Of a stretch of DNA of 64,000 nt, positions 23,311 through 30,909 are shown one piece after another; the first letter of the stretch is position 1, and each line of letters starts with the position of its first letter. This DNA is from a virus. Both the position numbers and the translations under genes were made by a program. The DNA is taken from IMG/VR virus record IMGVR_UViG_3300017917_000199, positions 1 to 64,000 of that record; one strand, written 5' to 3'. The notes under the pieces are model-generated. The model was not told the origin of the DNA. It saw only the letters and a program-made list of their open reading frames with translations, and ran no database searches.

Positions 23311-24138
23311 TTAATCTTTCTTTACTTTCTCGGGAAGACCCTTGTGTTTTGTCTTAGCAAAATCTTTTGCTGCTTTCTTTGGCATTGATTTAGCTACTTT
23401 AGCAACTTCTTTGCTAGGAGCCTTCATATCACCCTTTTGTACAGCATGTACCATGCCCATGAATTTTTGTTGTTTTTTGCTTACAGCTTTTTCATTAACT
23501 TTTTCTGATTCATTTGCCATGCCACCTGCGATGACACCACCTGGAGACATTTCATCAATGACATGTTCATAATCTTTCATGCTTAGTGTTTTACCACGAC
23601 TACCTCTAGCAACTAATTTCTCTGCTAGGTCATGTAGATCCATATCAGTGTTAGCGTCTTCTCTTGCGTATTCTAATAATCTGATTAATAATGGAACATC
23701 TAATTTAACTGTATCTGTGGGGTTCATTGAATTTTCAGGTTTACTCAACAATCCAGGCTTTAGCTTATGACCTTTGCCTACAGCAATAATCTTATCTTCT
23801 TCATGTAAGTCAGCTTCTTTGACAGGCTCAGGCTTATTTTTCATTTCTTTACGAACTTCAGCCTTAGTCTTGCCATACTTCTTTTTGAATTCTTCGTCTG
23901 ATAAACCATCAGGACCACCTTTTAAATCCATAGAAAGTTGCTTTACAGCACCTTCTGTAATTGAATTAGCGAATGGTTTACTTGTTTTCTTGCCCTTGAA
24001 TAAACTACCTACTTTTTGATCTCCGTAGATACTAGCGTTTCTTGTTTTAGTTGCGCCTAAGGGACTTGATACTGTAGCTACAGAACCTGAGCCAGTAGCT
24101 CCTGCAGAAGTTTCAGTAATTATTTGATTGATTTTCAT
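23311..24138 (-). CDS. Segmented capsid-signal protein with C-terminal DUF3008-like module
   Basis: 275 residues. Start MKINQIITETSAG (ITE|T). A second site, NSITE|GAVKQL, occurs near residue 63. The middle (about 140-205) is helical with LIRLLEYAREDANTDMDLHD. The last 60 residues (SKKQQKFMGMVHAVQKGD, then DFAKTKHKGLPEKV) match the small DUF3008 family, and are preceded by KVNE|KAV. Multiple x-x-E sites between compact units suggest processing into several packaged peptides. Late promoter upstream; the 473-residue protein follows in the same unit. Confidence 0.6.
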   Translation of the reverse strand: MKINQIITETSAGATGSGSVATVSSPLGATKTRNASIYGDQKVGSLFKGKKTSKPFANSITEGAVKQLSMDLKGGPDGLSDEEFKKKYGKTKAEVRKEMKNKPEPVKEADLHEEDKIIAVGKGHKLKPGLLSKPENSMNPTDTVKLDVPLLIRLLEYAREDANTDMDLHDLAEKLVARGSRGKTLSMKDYEHVIDEMSPGGVIAGGMANESEKVNEKAVSKKQQKFMGMVHAVQKGDMKAPSKEVAKVAKSMPKKAAKDFAKTKHKGLPEKVKKD

Positions 24139-24159
24139 AGGAATTCCAAAGTTATATAG

Positions 24160-24167
24160 TATTTATC
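24160..24167 (-). promoter_or_regulatory. Late promoter GATAAATA
   Basis: GATAAATACT on the minus strand, 21 bases before the ATG at 24138; leader contains TTTGGAA as a weak SD. Confidence 0.6.
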
Positions 24168-24181
24168 AAAATACTAAACTA

Positions 24182-26383
24182 TTAGAACTTCCCATCGGGT
24201 CTCGCTGTTGGGGGTATACCTGCACGACTTACTTTGCTGTAAAACGCTTTTGCGTTCTTTTTGATACTGTCGGGCTTAACATCTACTGTTAATGCTGTTT
24301 TAAAACGAGGATCGTTTTTCTCTTTTTCGCTAGGGATGTATCCTGAGGCTTCTGCTACATTCTGCTTTCTAGTCAATTTAAACACAACACCTTCATCACG
24401 GTCAATAGCTTGTGCATTATACCCCCATTGTTGAGCATAGCGTTTTACTAGTCTATCATATAGTTTAGCTCTACTCATTTCATTCTGTCCAGGCTCAACT
24501 TCTTTACTAGCAGAGAATGATATATTTGTCGGTTGTTCCATTTTCAAGAATTCTTGTATGGCGTGTAGTACAGTAGCAAATACTCTTTGAGCGTCACCTT
24601 CACCTGTTAATTCTAGATTGTTATTTCTCCAAAATGTAATAACAACATCGTCAGGTGACTCATGGTCAAACATGATGGTCAATGGGGTACCATCTGGGAG
24701 TTTTGTCATTGCATCATAATCACCATACTCACTCTTTTCCCATTTAATGGGGTAGGGTTGGTCGAATGCTTCTGCTATTGAACCACGAAATTGATTGTCT
24801 TTTAAACCACCATATGGATTTACTGGAGGTGTTTTTTCACTAGCAAATCGTAATGTATCATCTTCTTCAATAGAAGCATTTTTCTCAAAACCCTTCCACA
24901 TTGCTTTACCTGCAGGAGTTTGTGTGCCGCTAGGTCTAATATCATTGCCCATTGATTTGACCCACTTATAGACTTCTGTTGCGATACCCTTCTTTTGATA
25001 TTCACTCCAAACACTGACATTGCCAGCTAATACATATGGGTCTTTTTTCTTGGCAAATTTGCTGAATATTTTATACTTAGGTTCAGGTTCATAGTCATGC
25101 ACAACGAATCTAAAATATCCTATCTTTTTACCGTCAGGTGTAATTACATCAATTCTAAACTGTTGAGGATATTCATCCGTAACGTTTTGAGCTACTAACT
25201 TTAATGGACCTACATCTTTAATGTCAATTTCTTTTTCAGCGTGAAAGTCTTTTTTAACTACTTCTGGATTAATCTTTTCATTTACATTATATGTAGGATC
25301 AACCTTCTGACGCTTCATGCCCTTAGGTTGATTCTTATCTAATGGATCAATATCAGTTGTTGTAAGACCCGTTTTTTCTAAATCTTGTATGTACTCGTGT
25401 TCTTCTGGTTCGCTGCCAAATGACATTATAGTGCTTGGTGGACCTTGACCAAAGTCATGGTGACCTAATCCTTTTAAGTTGCTGATATGTTGTCCTAGTT
25501 TATACCAGTCATAAACATCACTTACATCTACCTTTACTGTACCAGCTGGCATAGTAGGTTTGAATTCTGGTCCAGGTGGAGGACCGTTTGGATCATAATC
25601 TTCATCGGCAATCTTAGAAAACTCTTTAGATAGTTTGTCTTTAAGTTTATTTTGTTCTGGCTTCTTATACATAGTTTCAATAGTTAAAATTTCACTATGT
25701 AACTTGTCTCTAAGTGCATAAAGTTTTTGAATATATCCTTGACTACGCAATGCTTTAAATGCTAAATTCTCGGGACCAAACTCGCCTCCCTTATCTAACC
25801 CTGCTTGTCTATATTGTTTTATTTTCTTTAGTACTTTATTAACTTTATCTATGTCACTGGATTTTAATGCTCGTTTTATGATATCTAATAATTTATCGTA
25901 TTTTGCTTTTGAGGCGGTTTGGTCAAAATTTGCTCTACGCTTAGTGGGGATTCTAAGCCATTTATCATTCAATATACTGTACTCACCTAGACTTACGACT
26001 GGTTCTCTGGCGTCTTGTACGTATAATTCTACTGGAACCCCGTGGATAGTAATATCGTGACTGTCGTTATAAATTGATTTTTTAGCTTGGAATAATTCCT
26101 TATAGACTTCATTTTGTGGCAAGTTGCCTAAGTCTACAAGAATGTGTAAATCTAAATCTGAGTGCTTTGTGTAGCTATATGCAGCGTTTGAACCTGATAC
26201 TGTGATATCCTTAACATCTAAATCGTGGATGCCTAGTTCTTCTATAAAATCCTGTGCTATCAATAATAGTTGTTTTTTAACTTTAGGACGCAATTTCTGC
26301 CCAGCCCATAGTTTAGGGTTGAGTTCATCGTGAAAAGTAACCGCATCTGAAAGTTTAAAACTGTGTAGTTCGTTTAATTGCAT
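24182..26383 (-). CDS. Polymerase-beta-type nucleotidyltransferase fused to GNAT and phage modules
   Basis: 733 residues. N-terminal domain: LWAGQKLRPKVKKQLLLIA, then SGSNAAYSYTKHSDLDLHIL (63-82), the GS...DxD motif with D76 and D78. A GNAT-like block follows at about 440-500 (SVWSEYQKKGIATEVYKW). Next comes the module shared with the 182-residue protein (about 580-675). The chain ends with VAE|ASGYIPSEKEKNDP and a conserved AFYSKVSRAGIPPT-type tail. Start MQLNELHSF is a weaker capsid signal. Would transfer NMP and acetyl groups to unknown targets. Late element 6 bases before ATG, no SD. Confidence 0.72.
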   Translation of the reverse strand: MQLNELHSFKLSDAVTFHDELNPKLWAGQKLRPKVKKQLLLIAQDFIEELGIHDLDVKDITVSGSNAAYSYTKHSDLDLHILVDLGNLPQNEVYKELFQAKKSIYNDSHDITIHGVPVELYVQDAREPVVSLGEYSILNDKWLRIPTKRRANFDQTASKAKYDKLLDIIKRALKSSDIDKVNKVLKKIKQYRQAGLDKGGEFGPENLAFKALRSQGYIQKLYALRDKLHSEILTIETMYKKPEQNKLKDKLSKEFSKIADEDYDPNGPPPGPEFKPTMPAGTVKVDVSDVYDWYKLGQHISNLKGLGHHDFGQGPPSTIMSFGSEPEEHEYIQDLEKTGLTTTDIDPLDKNQPKGMKRQKVDPTYNVNEKINPEVVKKDFHAEKEIDIKDVGPLKLVAQNVTDEYPQQFRIDVITPDGKKIGYFRFVVHDYEPEPKYKIFSKFAKKKDPYVLAGNVSVWSEYQKKGIATEVYKWVKSMGNDIRPSGTQTPAGKAMWKGFEKNASIEEDDTLRFASEKTPPVNPYGGLKDNQFRGSIAEAFDQPYPIKWEKSEYGDYDAMTKLPDGTPLTIMFDHESPDDVVITFWRNNNLELTGEGDAQRVFATVLHAIQEFLKMEQPTNISFSASKEVEPGQNEMSRAKLYDRLVKRYAQQWGYNAQAIDRDEGVVFKLTRKQNVAEASGYIPSEKEKNDPRFKTALTVDVKPDSIKKNAKAFYSKVSRAGIPPTARPDGKF

Positions 26384-26389
26384 AATATG

Positions 26390-26397
26390 TATTTATG
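26390..26397 (-). promoter_or_regulatory. Late promoter CATAAATA, leaderless geometry
   Basis: CATAAATAC on the minus strand; 6 bases (CATATT) to the ATG at 26383 and no SD between. Confidence 0.55.
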
Positions 26398-26404
26398 CAA
26401 TTAT

Positions 26405-26488
26405 TTACTGTTTAGGTTGTTTGTTTTCAGGAATAGGTTGCTTTGGAAGTGGGGGATATTTTGGTGGTCTGTGCCTAAACCAAGACAT
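26405..26488 (-). CDS. 27-residue proline-rich microprotein
   Basis: Encodes a Pro/Lys-rich peptide starting MSWFRHRPPKYPPLPKQPIP. A strong SD (AAGGAG, 6 bases from ATG) precedes it and a GCTAAATA late-like element lies just upstream at 26505-26512. Sits between the pstS terminator and the 733-residue gene. Polyproline character suggests a binding peptide or a small virion component. Too short for homology reasoning. Confidence 0.5.
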   Translation of the reverse strand: MSWFRHRPPKYPPLPKQPIPENKQPKQ

Positions 26489-26504
26489 TTTGTTCTCCTT
26501 CTTG

Positions 26505-26512
26505 TATTTAGC
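26505..26512 (-). promoter_or_regulatory. Late-like element GCTAAATA
   Basis: Minus strand GCTAAATAC, a one-base variant of the late consensus, 16 bases upstream of the proline-rich microprotein start with an SD in between. Confidence 0.4.
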
Positions 26513-26520
26513 GAATCCAT

Positions 26521-26542
26521 TAAAAAAGCCCCTTTCGGGGCT
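26521..26542 (-). terminator. Intrinsic terminator after pstS
   Basis: Stem AGCCCC/GGGGCT with GAAA tetraloop, followed by six T on the minus strand. Same hairpin as at 27643-27663. Confidence 0.9.
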
Positions 26543-26545
26543 ATT

Positions 26546-27553
26546 TTACTTAATTTGACTCCAAACTCTTTCACGTATCTGTTTTGTTAGACTGTCTGGT
26601 AATGGTACATAATCTAAGTCTGTAGCATCTTTCTTGCCATTCTTAAACGCCCAGTCAAAGAACTTTAATACTTCTTGGCTTCTTGCTTTATTGTCTGGAT
26701 TTTTGTACATAATCACAAAGCTAGCACTAGAGATAGGCCAAGCATTTTGACCCTTTTGATCCACAATGCTTACACCCATACCAGGAACACTAAACCAATC
26801 AGCACCGTCAGCAGCGGCAGCAAATGTAGTATCGTCTGGGTCAACGAATTTACCTGCACGATTTTGTAACTGTAGATAATTCATATTGTTCTTTTTGACA
26901 TACGCATACTCTACGTAACCAATCGCACCTTTAACTCTATTAACGTTAGCTGCAACACCTTCATTGCCTTTACCACCTACACTGCTTGCAGCTGGCCACT
27001 TGACAGCAGCACCCTTACCTACTTTGTCACTCCACTCTTTACTGACTGCTGCTAGGTAGTCTGTAAAGTTGAATGTTGTTCCGCTGCCATCAGCACGATG
27101 AACTACTGTGATATTTGTATCAGGTAATTTTTTTCCTGGATTTAGTGCAACTAACTTGCTGTCATTCCATTTAGTGATTGTACCTAGATATACTTCTGCT
27201 AGTACAGGGCCAGTAATCTTTAACTCACCTGGTTTGAAACCTTCTAAGTTAATTACAGGAACTGTTCCACCTATAATTGTAGGGAACTGTACTTGATTGT
27301 TCTTATCTAAATCTTCACCTTTGACTGGTGCATCACTTGCTCCAAAGTCAACAGTTTTCATATTAATTTGTTTGATACCACCTGAACTACCGATGCTTTG
27401 ATAATTTAAATTATTTCCAGTTGCTTTCTTATAGCTTTCAGCCCACTTAGCATAAACTGGATACGGGAAAGTCGCGCCAGCGCCTGTAATGTCCGCACTG
27501 AATGCGACTGTTGATATTAACAATGCACCTAAAAGTGTTGTCAGTTTTTTCAT
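26546..27553 (-). CDS. pstS: Periplasmic phosphate-binding protein
   Basis: 335 residues from ATG 27553 (SD AAGGAG, 8-base spacing); the longer frame upstream is untranslated leader. Signal peptide MKKLTTLLGALLISTVAFS, mature start ADITGAGATFPYPVYAKW. Phosphate-binding features: SIGSSGGIKQI, DFGASDAPV, and HRADGSGTTFNFTDYL. It captures phosphate for the host PstCAB transporter. A Pho box upstream and terminators on both sides make this an autonomous, phosphate-regulated unit. Well known as a phage auxiliary gene in phosphate-poor waters. Confidence 0.95.
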   Translation of the reverse strand: MKKLTTLLGALLISTVAFSADITGAGATFPYPVYAKWAESYKKATGNNLNYQSIGSSGGIKQINMKTVDFGASDAPVKGEDLDKNNQVQFPTIIGGTVPVINLEGFKPGELKITGPVLAEVYLGTITKWNDSKLVALNPGKKLPDTNITVVHRADGSGTTFNFTDYLAAVSKEWSDKVGKGAAVKWPAASSVGGKGNEGVAANVNRVKGAIGYVEYAYVKKNNMNYLQLQNRAGKFVDPDDTTFAAAADGADWFSVPGMGVSIVDQKGQNAWPISSASFVIMYKNPDNKARSQEVLKFFDWAFKNGKKDATDLDYVPLPDSLTKQIRERVWSQIK

Positions 27554-27587
27554 GTAATATTCTCCTTGTGTGTTTGTATTACACAAA

Positions 27588-27593
27588 TATTTA
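27588..27593 (-). promoter_or_regulatory. -10 element of pstS promoter
   Basis: TAAATA on the minus strand, 11 bases after the Pho box, the distance used by PhoB-activated promoters. No other -35. Confidence 0.5.
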
Positions 27594-27604
27594 CTAGAAG
27601 AATT

Positions 27605-27622
27605 GTGACAATACTGTGACAA
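27605..27622 (-). promoter_or_regulatory. PhoB (Pho box) operator
   Basis: Minus strand: TTGTCAC-AGTA-TTGTCAC, two perfect 7-base direct repeats spaced by 4, i.e. an 11-base period, fitting the Pho box consensus [CT]TGTCA[CT]-N4-[CT]TGTCA[CT]. Host PhoB-P would activate pstS from it. Confidence 0.85.
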
Positions 27623-27642
27623 AGTGAAATTATTTACCCATT

Positions 27643-27663
27643 AAAAAAGCCCCTTTCGGGGCT
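27643..27663 (-). terminator. Intrinsic terminator before pstS
   Basis: Stem AGCCCC/GGGGCT, GAAA loop and a six-T run on the minus strand, just after the glycosyltransferase stop at 27668. It isolates pstS from upstream read-through. Confidence 0.9.
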
Positions 27664-27667
27664 AATT

Positions 27668-28585
27668 TTACTGAGCTATTTCGTTACCGTTTTGGTCAAC
27701 TAATTTAACTTTACCTGCTTTGACTTGCTCATCCAAGTACATAGGTCCAATTGTATTCATCAAGTGTTGTTGATTTTCTTGACAGAATACATAGCTACCT
27801 GAGTGACGCAATAATACTCGCTTATCAACCCAAATCTTACCGCCTAGATCACGCCAGTTTTCACAGAATGTCCAGTCTTCACTGTAGTAACGGTTTTGGC
27901 GAACTGCTGTATCAAAGTAAGTCTTTAAGTGATTATCAAATTTAGGATCTAATCCGATATCGTTTTTATATTGCTTGACTGCAGGATGAGCCTTCATCTT
28001 TTCAAACACGTGCTTCTTCATTAGTAAGAAACCTGTACCTGCTTTAGATACTTCCTGTAGTTGATCTGGTCCTTCTTCTGCACCTTCGAATCCGTTAACA
28101 ACCCACTTGATGGGCATAGTCTTCATTGGGTATAGACCACCAATAACATCAACGTCACGGTTCAATAATACTAACAAGTGCCATGGTTCCCAACCAATAT
28201 CTGCATCGACAAAGAACAAATGTGTTGCTTCAGGCATGTCTAAGAATTTAGCAGTTAGTGTGTTTCTAGCACGACTGATGAGAGATTCGTTGACCATGGT
28301 TTCGAGAGTCCAATCGATACCAAGCTGTCGGGCTGTGTTTGCCCATTTAATGAAACTCATAAATGTTGATTCAGTCAACATGCCACCGTAGCATGGCATT
28401 GCTATGTGTACACGTGTAGTGCGTAGAAAATCTACGTTAACTTGAACTTGTCCTTGTGCAGGCGCAGCTTCTTTTTTAGCTTCTTCAGCTAGTTCCTGTA
28501 CTTGTTCTACAGGAACATTCTTTTCTGCTTTTGGTTTTGCTGCCTTTGCAGCAGCTTTCGTAGTAGTTGTTTTCTTTGTTGCCAT
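27668..28585 (-). CDS. GT-A type glycosyltransferase with Lys/Ala-rich tail
   Basis: 305 residues. The first 45 residues are a low-complexity basic tail (MATKKTTTTKAAAKAAKPKA). The domain starts at VHIAMPCYGGML; FFVDADIGW (about 118-126) holds the DxD metal/nucleotide-sugar site, and SEDWTFCENWRDLGGKIW is the acceptor-side block of GT2-like enzymes. The tail could hold the enzyme on DNA. A palindrome and an SD (AGAGGA) lie upstream. Terminator follows. Confidence 0.78.
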   Translation of the reverse strand: MATKKTTTTKAAAKAAKPKAEKNVPVEQVQELAEEAKKEAAPAQGQVQVNVDFLRTTRVHIAMPCYGGMLTESTFMSFIKWANTARQLGIDWTLETMVNESLISRARNTLTAKFLDMPEATHLFFVDADIGWEPWHLLVLLNRDVDVIGGLYPMKTMPIKWVVNGFEGAEEGPDQLQEVSKAGTGFLLMKKHVFEKMKAHPAVKQYKNDIGLDPKFDNHLKTYFDTAVRQNRYYSEDWTFCENWRDLGGKIWVDKRVLLRHSGSYVFCQENQQHLMNTIGPMYLDEQVKAGKVKLVDQNGNEIAQ

Positions 28586-28600
28586 TTGGTCCTCTTTAAA

Positions 28601-28618
28601 GATGTAAATATTTACATC
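28601..28618. promoter_or_regulatory. 18-base perfect palindrome upstream of glycosyltransferase
   Basis: GATGTAAATATTTACATC, symmetrical without a spacer, just upstream of the SD of the gene starting at 28585. Shape of a dimeric regulator site; could also be a weak hairpin ending the upstream transcript. Confidence 0.45.
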
Positions 28619-28635
28619 AGTAAAGGGGAGTCAAA

Positions 28636-30909
28636 TTATTTTTCTTCTAGGTAATCGATACTTTCGGCAACCTTTGCAGTATCAATAGTTTGTTTGATTT
28701 TGTCCACTTCTTGTTGCAATTGCTCGATTTCCTGATCTTGCTTTTTATCTTCTTCTTGGCTGTGCATTAATGCACGTTGGGCAAACTTAATAAATGCTTG
28801 CTGTTTTGTACTTGCATTGGGATAATGTTGTTTGACATATCTCATCAATCTGTCAGTTTCTGGGTCTGCTGTTACAAATTCGTCATCATCGCGTTTTGAG
28901 ATATCTCTATACTTTAATTGTTCGTCACGTTCCATATCACGCTTTGCACGATGTTGCATTACCTTAGGAGGGTTTTCTAAGTCTTTAGCTGTCCTAGCAA
29001 TGATTCTGCTTTTAGCTTCACTCAGTTGCTGGTAGATTTTAACCTTTTGTTCAGGTGTTGCATGTTCCAACAATTGCTTGTACTTTTCAATAAACTCTTT
29101 CAATTTGTTACCTTTAGCTTTTGGTAAATTAAACTTAGCTAAGTTTTCTTTTGCTGTTCGCATCATACTTAAAACTTCTGCATCACTTAATGACGGACTC
29201 ATAGACTGTCTCCATACAGCAAATTGTTCTTTTTCACTCTTGCTAGGATCCATTAATACTTGACGCATTGGAGTTGCACGAGGACCTTCATGGTAATCTG
29301 GTTTATTAGGATCACTACCAGGAGCTTGTGTATCTTGTCTACTCATTACTTGCATACTGTCAAGACCAAACTTTTTGTATGGTTCGATGCCACTCTTATC
29401 TGGTCTAGTCAAATAACCAAATGCATCTTTTTGGTCAGCACCTACAACTAATGTAACATTGTCATAACCTTTAGCACCCATATCAGCTAACACATCATTT
29501 AGTGTTGGCTTGTCAGGACTAGGCAATCTAAAAATCTTTGCGTACTTAGGAAATTTCTTCTGATACATTTTTAGTTTTGTCTCAGGAGGAATAGGATCAT
29601 CTTTACCAAAGCTACGACTTACAACAAAGAAAGGTGTTGCACCTGTTTTTCCTGCTTGATGTATAACTGCTGAAACTAATGCATCGTGTCCAGTATGTCC
29701 CATACCACGACCCCAACCTAATACTGCTGACTGTTGACCTTTCGCTTCGTTCATTACTGATTCCTTAGGACTCCATGTTTGTTGGCTGATTGTTTTAACA
29801 AACTGTCCTGGTATGTCATACTTGAAAGGCTTACCTGGGTGTGCTTGTGCATAACCTTCAGGCTTAGTTTGTTTAATGCCACCGTGTGTTGATTGCGATA
29901 ATGAAGCTATCAATTTTTCTTTGACATTCATAATGCCTTCAACAGCACCCAATGTAGCTTGCATACCCTTAACATCTGATAATAATGTTTGTGCTTTCTT
30001 GTCACTTAGATTAGCTTTAGCCCACTCAGGGAAATCTCTTGTTAATCCTTCAGTGCGTAAATGTTTGTTTAGATATGTGTACAATTCACCTGCTGGATTA
30101 CTTAATCCTGGCTTAGGTGCTAGATAGTTGTCAATTAACTTACTGTTCTTTTTGATAAATGCTTCTAAGTTAGCAAGTGTTTGTTTGTCGATTTCTTGCG
30201 GTTCTTGTACATATGTTGTACCTTGAACGATAACTCCTGGTACACTTAATTTTTCTGCATCTGGGAATCTTTGTTCATCACTAGAACCTAAACTAGGATA
30301 ATAGCCCGTAACAGCAACCATCATCTTAGATTTTGGAATCTGTTTACCCAATTCACTATCTACTGGGATATGAAATGTAGTAATGTTAGGTTGAAAGTCA
30401 TATGTATTTGTCTCTTTGTTTAACACAGGCATCGCCGATTGACCATCAGGTTTTGTACCTGGATAAAACAATAGCCCACCTTCTAAGTAACCTTGCTTAG
30501 GACTAATCTTTTCAAAGTAAGGCCATAAACTAGCAAACTGATTAGCAAATTGTTGTCTAGCTTTAGGATCACCTGAGCCTGTGCCTAACACAAACTTCTT
30601 TACATCGTCAGGGCTACGCATTACTGTAGGTGCACCACTTGCTGTTTGAGTCTTGCCACTCTTTAAGTATGCCCAAGCATTCTTAGGAATCATACTAAAG
30701 TTACCTTCTTCATCACGGCCCCAGTATACAACAGGCATGCCGTCCCACTTTAACTCAATTGTGCCACCTTCTTCACCCATGTGACTTAAACGCTCAATGG
30801 CGTGCATGGCACCATGACTACCATTGCTCAACACTAAATCTTCAATGTGTTGATATTTGCGACCAACTGTTGGCTTCGCTGCTTCTGATAGTACTTGTGT
30901 TACTTTCAT
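28636..30909 (-). CDS. Capsid-signal protein with ligase-like KxDG domain and HxGH nucleotidyltransferase domain
   Basis: 757 residues. MKVTQVLSEAAKP gives LSE|A, an ideal prohead cleavage site. Domain 1 (about 15-245): IELKWDGMPVVYWG, with K54-x-D-G as in covalent DNA/RNA ligases and capping enzymes, and GYLEGGLLF resembling a later motif. Domain 2 (about 393-555), preceded by MNE|A: VLGWGRGMGHTGHDALVSAV with H405-x-G-H408 of NMN/cytidylyl-type transferases, then PFFVVSRSFGK and VTLVVGADQKD. C-terminal coiled coil (about 715-755). Might seal or cap nucleic acid and make NAD-like cofactors. ATGA-coupled to the NTase upstream. Confidence 0.68.
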   Translation of the reverse strand: MKVTQVLSEAAKPTVGRKYQHIEDLVLSNGSHGAMHAIERLSHMGEEGGTIELKWDGMPVVYWGRDEEGNFSMIPKNAWAYLKSGKTQTASGAPTVMRSPDDVKKFVLGTGSGDPKARQQFANQFASLWPYFEKISPKQGYLEGGLLFYPGTKPDGQSAMPVLNKETNTYDFQPNITTFHIPVDSELGKQIPKSKMMVAVTGYYPSLGSSDEQRFPDAEKLSVPGVIVQGTTYVQEPQEIDKQTLANLEAFIKKNSKLIDNYLAPKPGLSNPAGELYTYLNKHLRTEGLTRDFPEWAKANLSDKKAQTLLSDVKGMQATLGAVEGIMNVKEKLIASLSQSTHGGIKQTKPEGYAQAHPGKPFKYDIPGQFVKTISQQTWSPKESVMNEAKGQQSAVLGWGRGMGHTGHDALVSAVIHQAGKTGATPFFVVSRSFGKDDPIPPETKLKMYQKKFPKYAKIFRLPSPDKPTLNDVLADMGAKGYDNVTLVVGADQKDAFGYLTRPDKSGIEPYKKFGLDSMQVMSRQDTQAPGSDPNKPDYHEGPRATPMRQVLMDPSKSEKEQFAVWRQSMSPSLSDAEVLSMMRTAKENLAKFNLPKAKGNKLKEFIEKYKQLLEHATPEQKVKIYQQLSEAKSRIIARTAKDLENPPKVMQHRAKRDMERDEQLKYRDISKRDDDEFVTADPETDRLMRYVKQHYPNASTKQQAFIKFAQRALMHSQEEDKKQDQEIEQLQQEVDKIKQTIDTAKVAESIDYLEEK

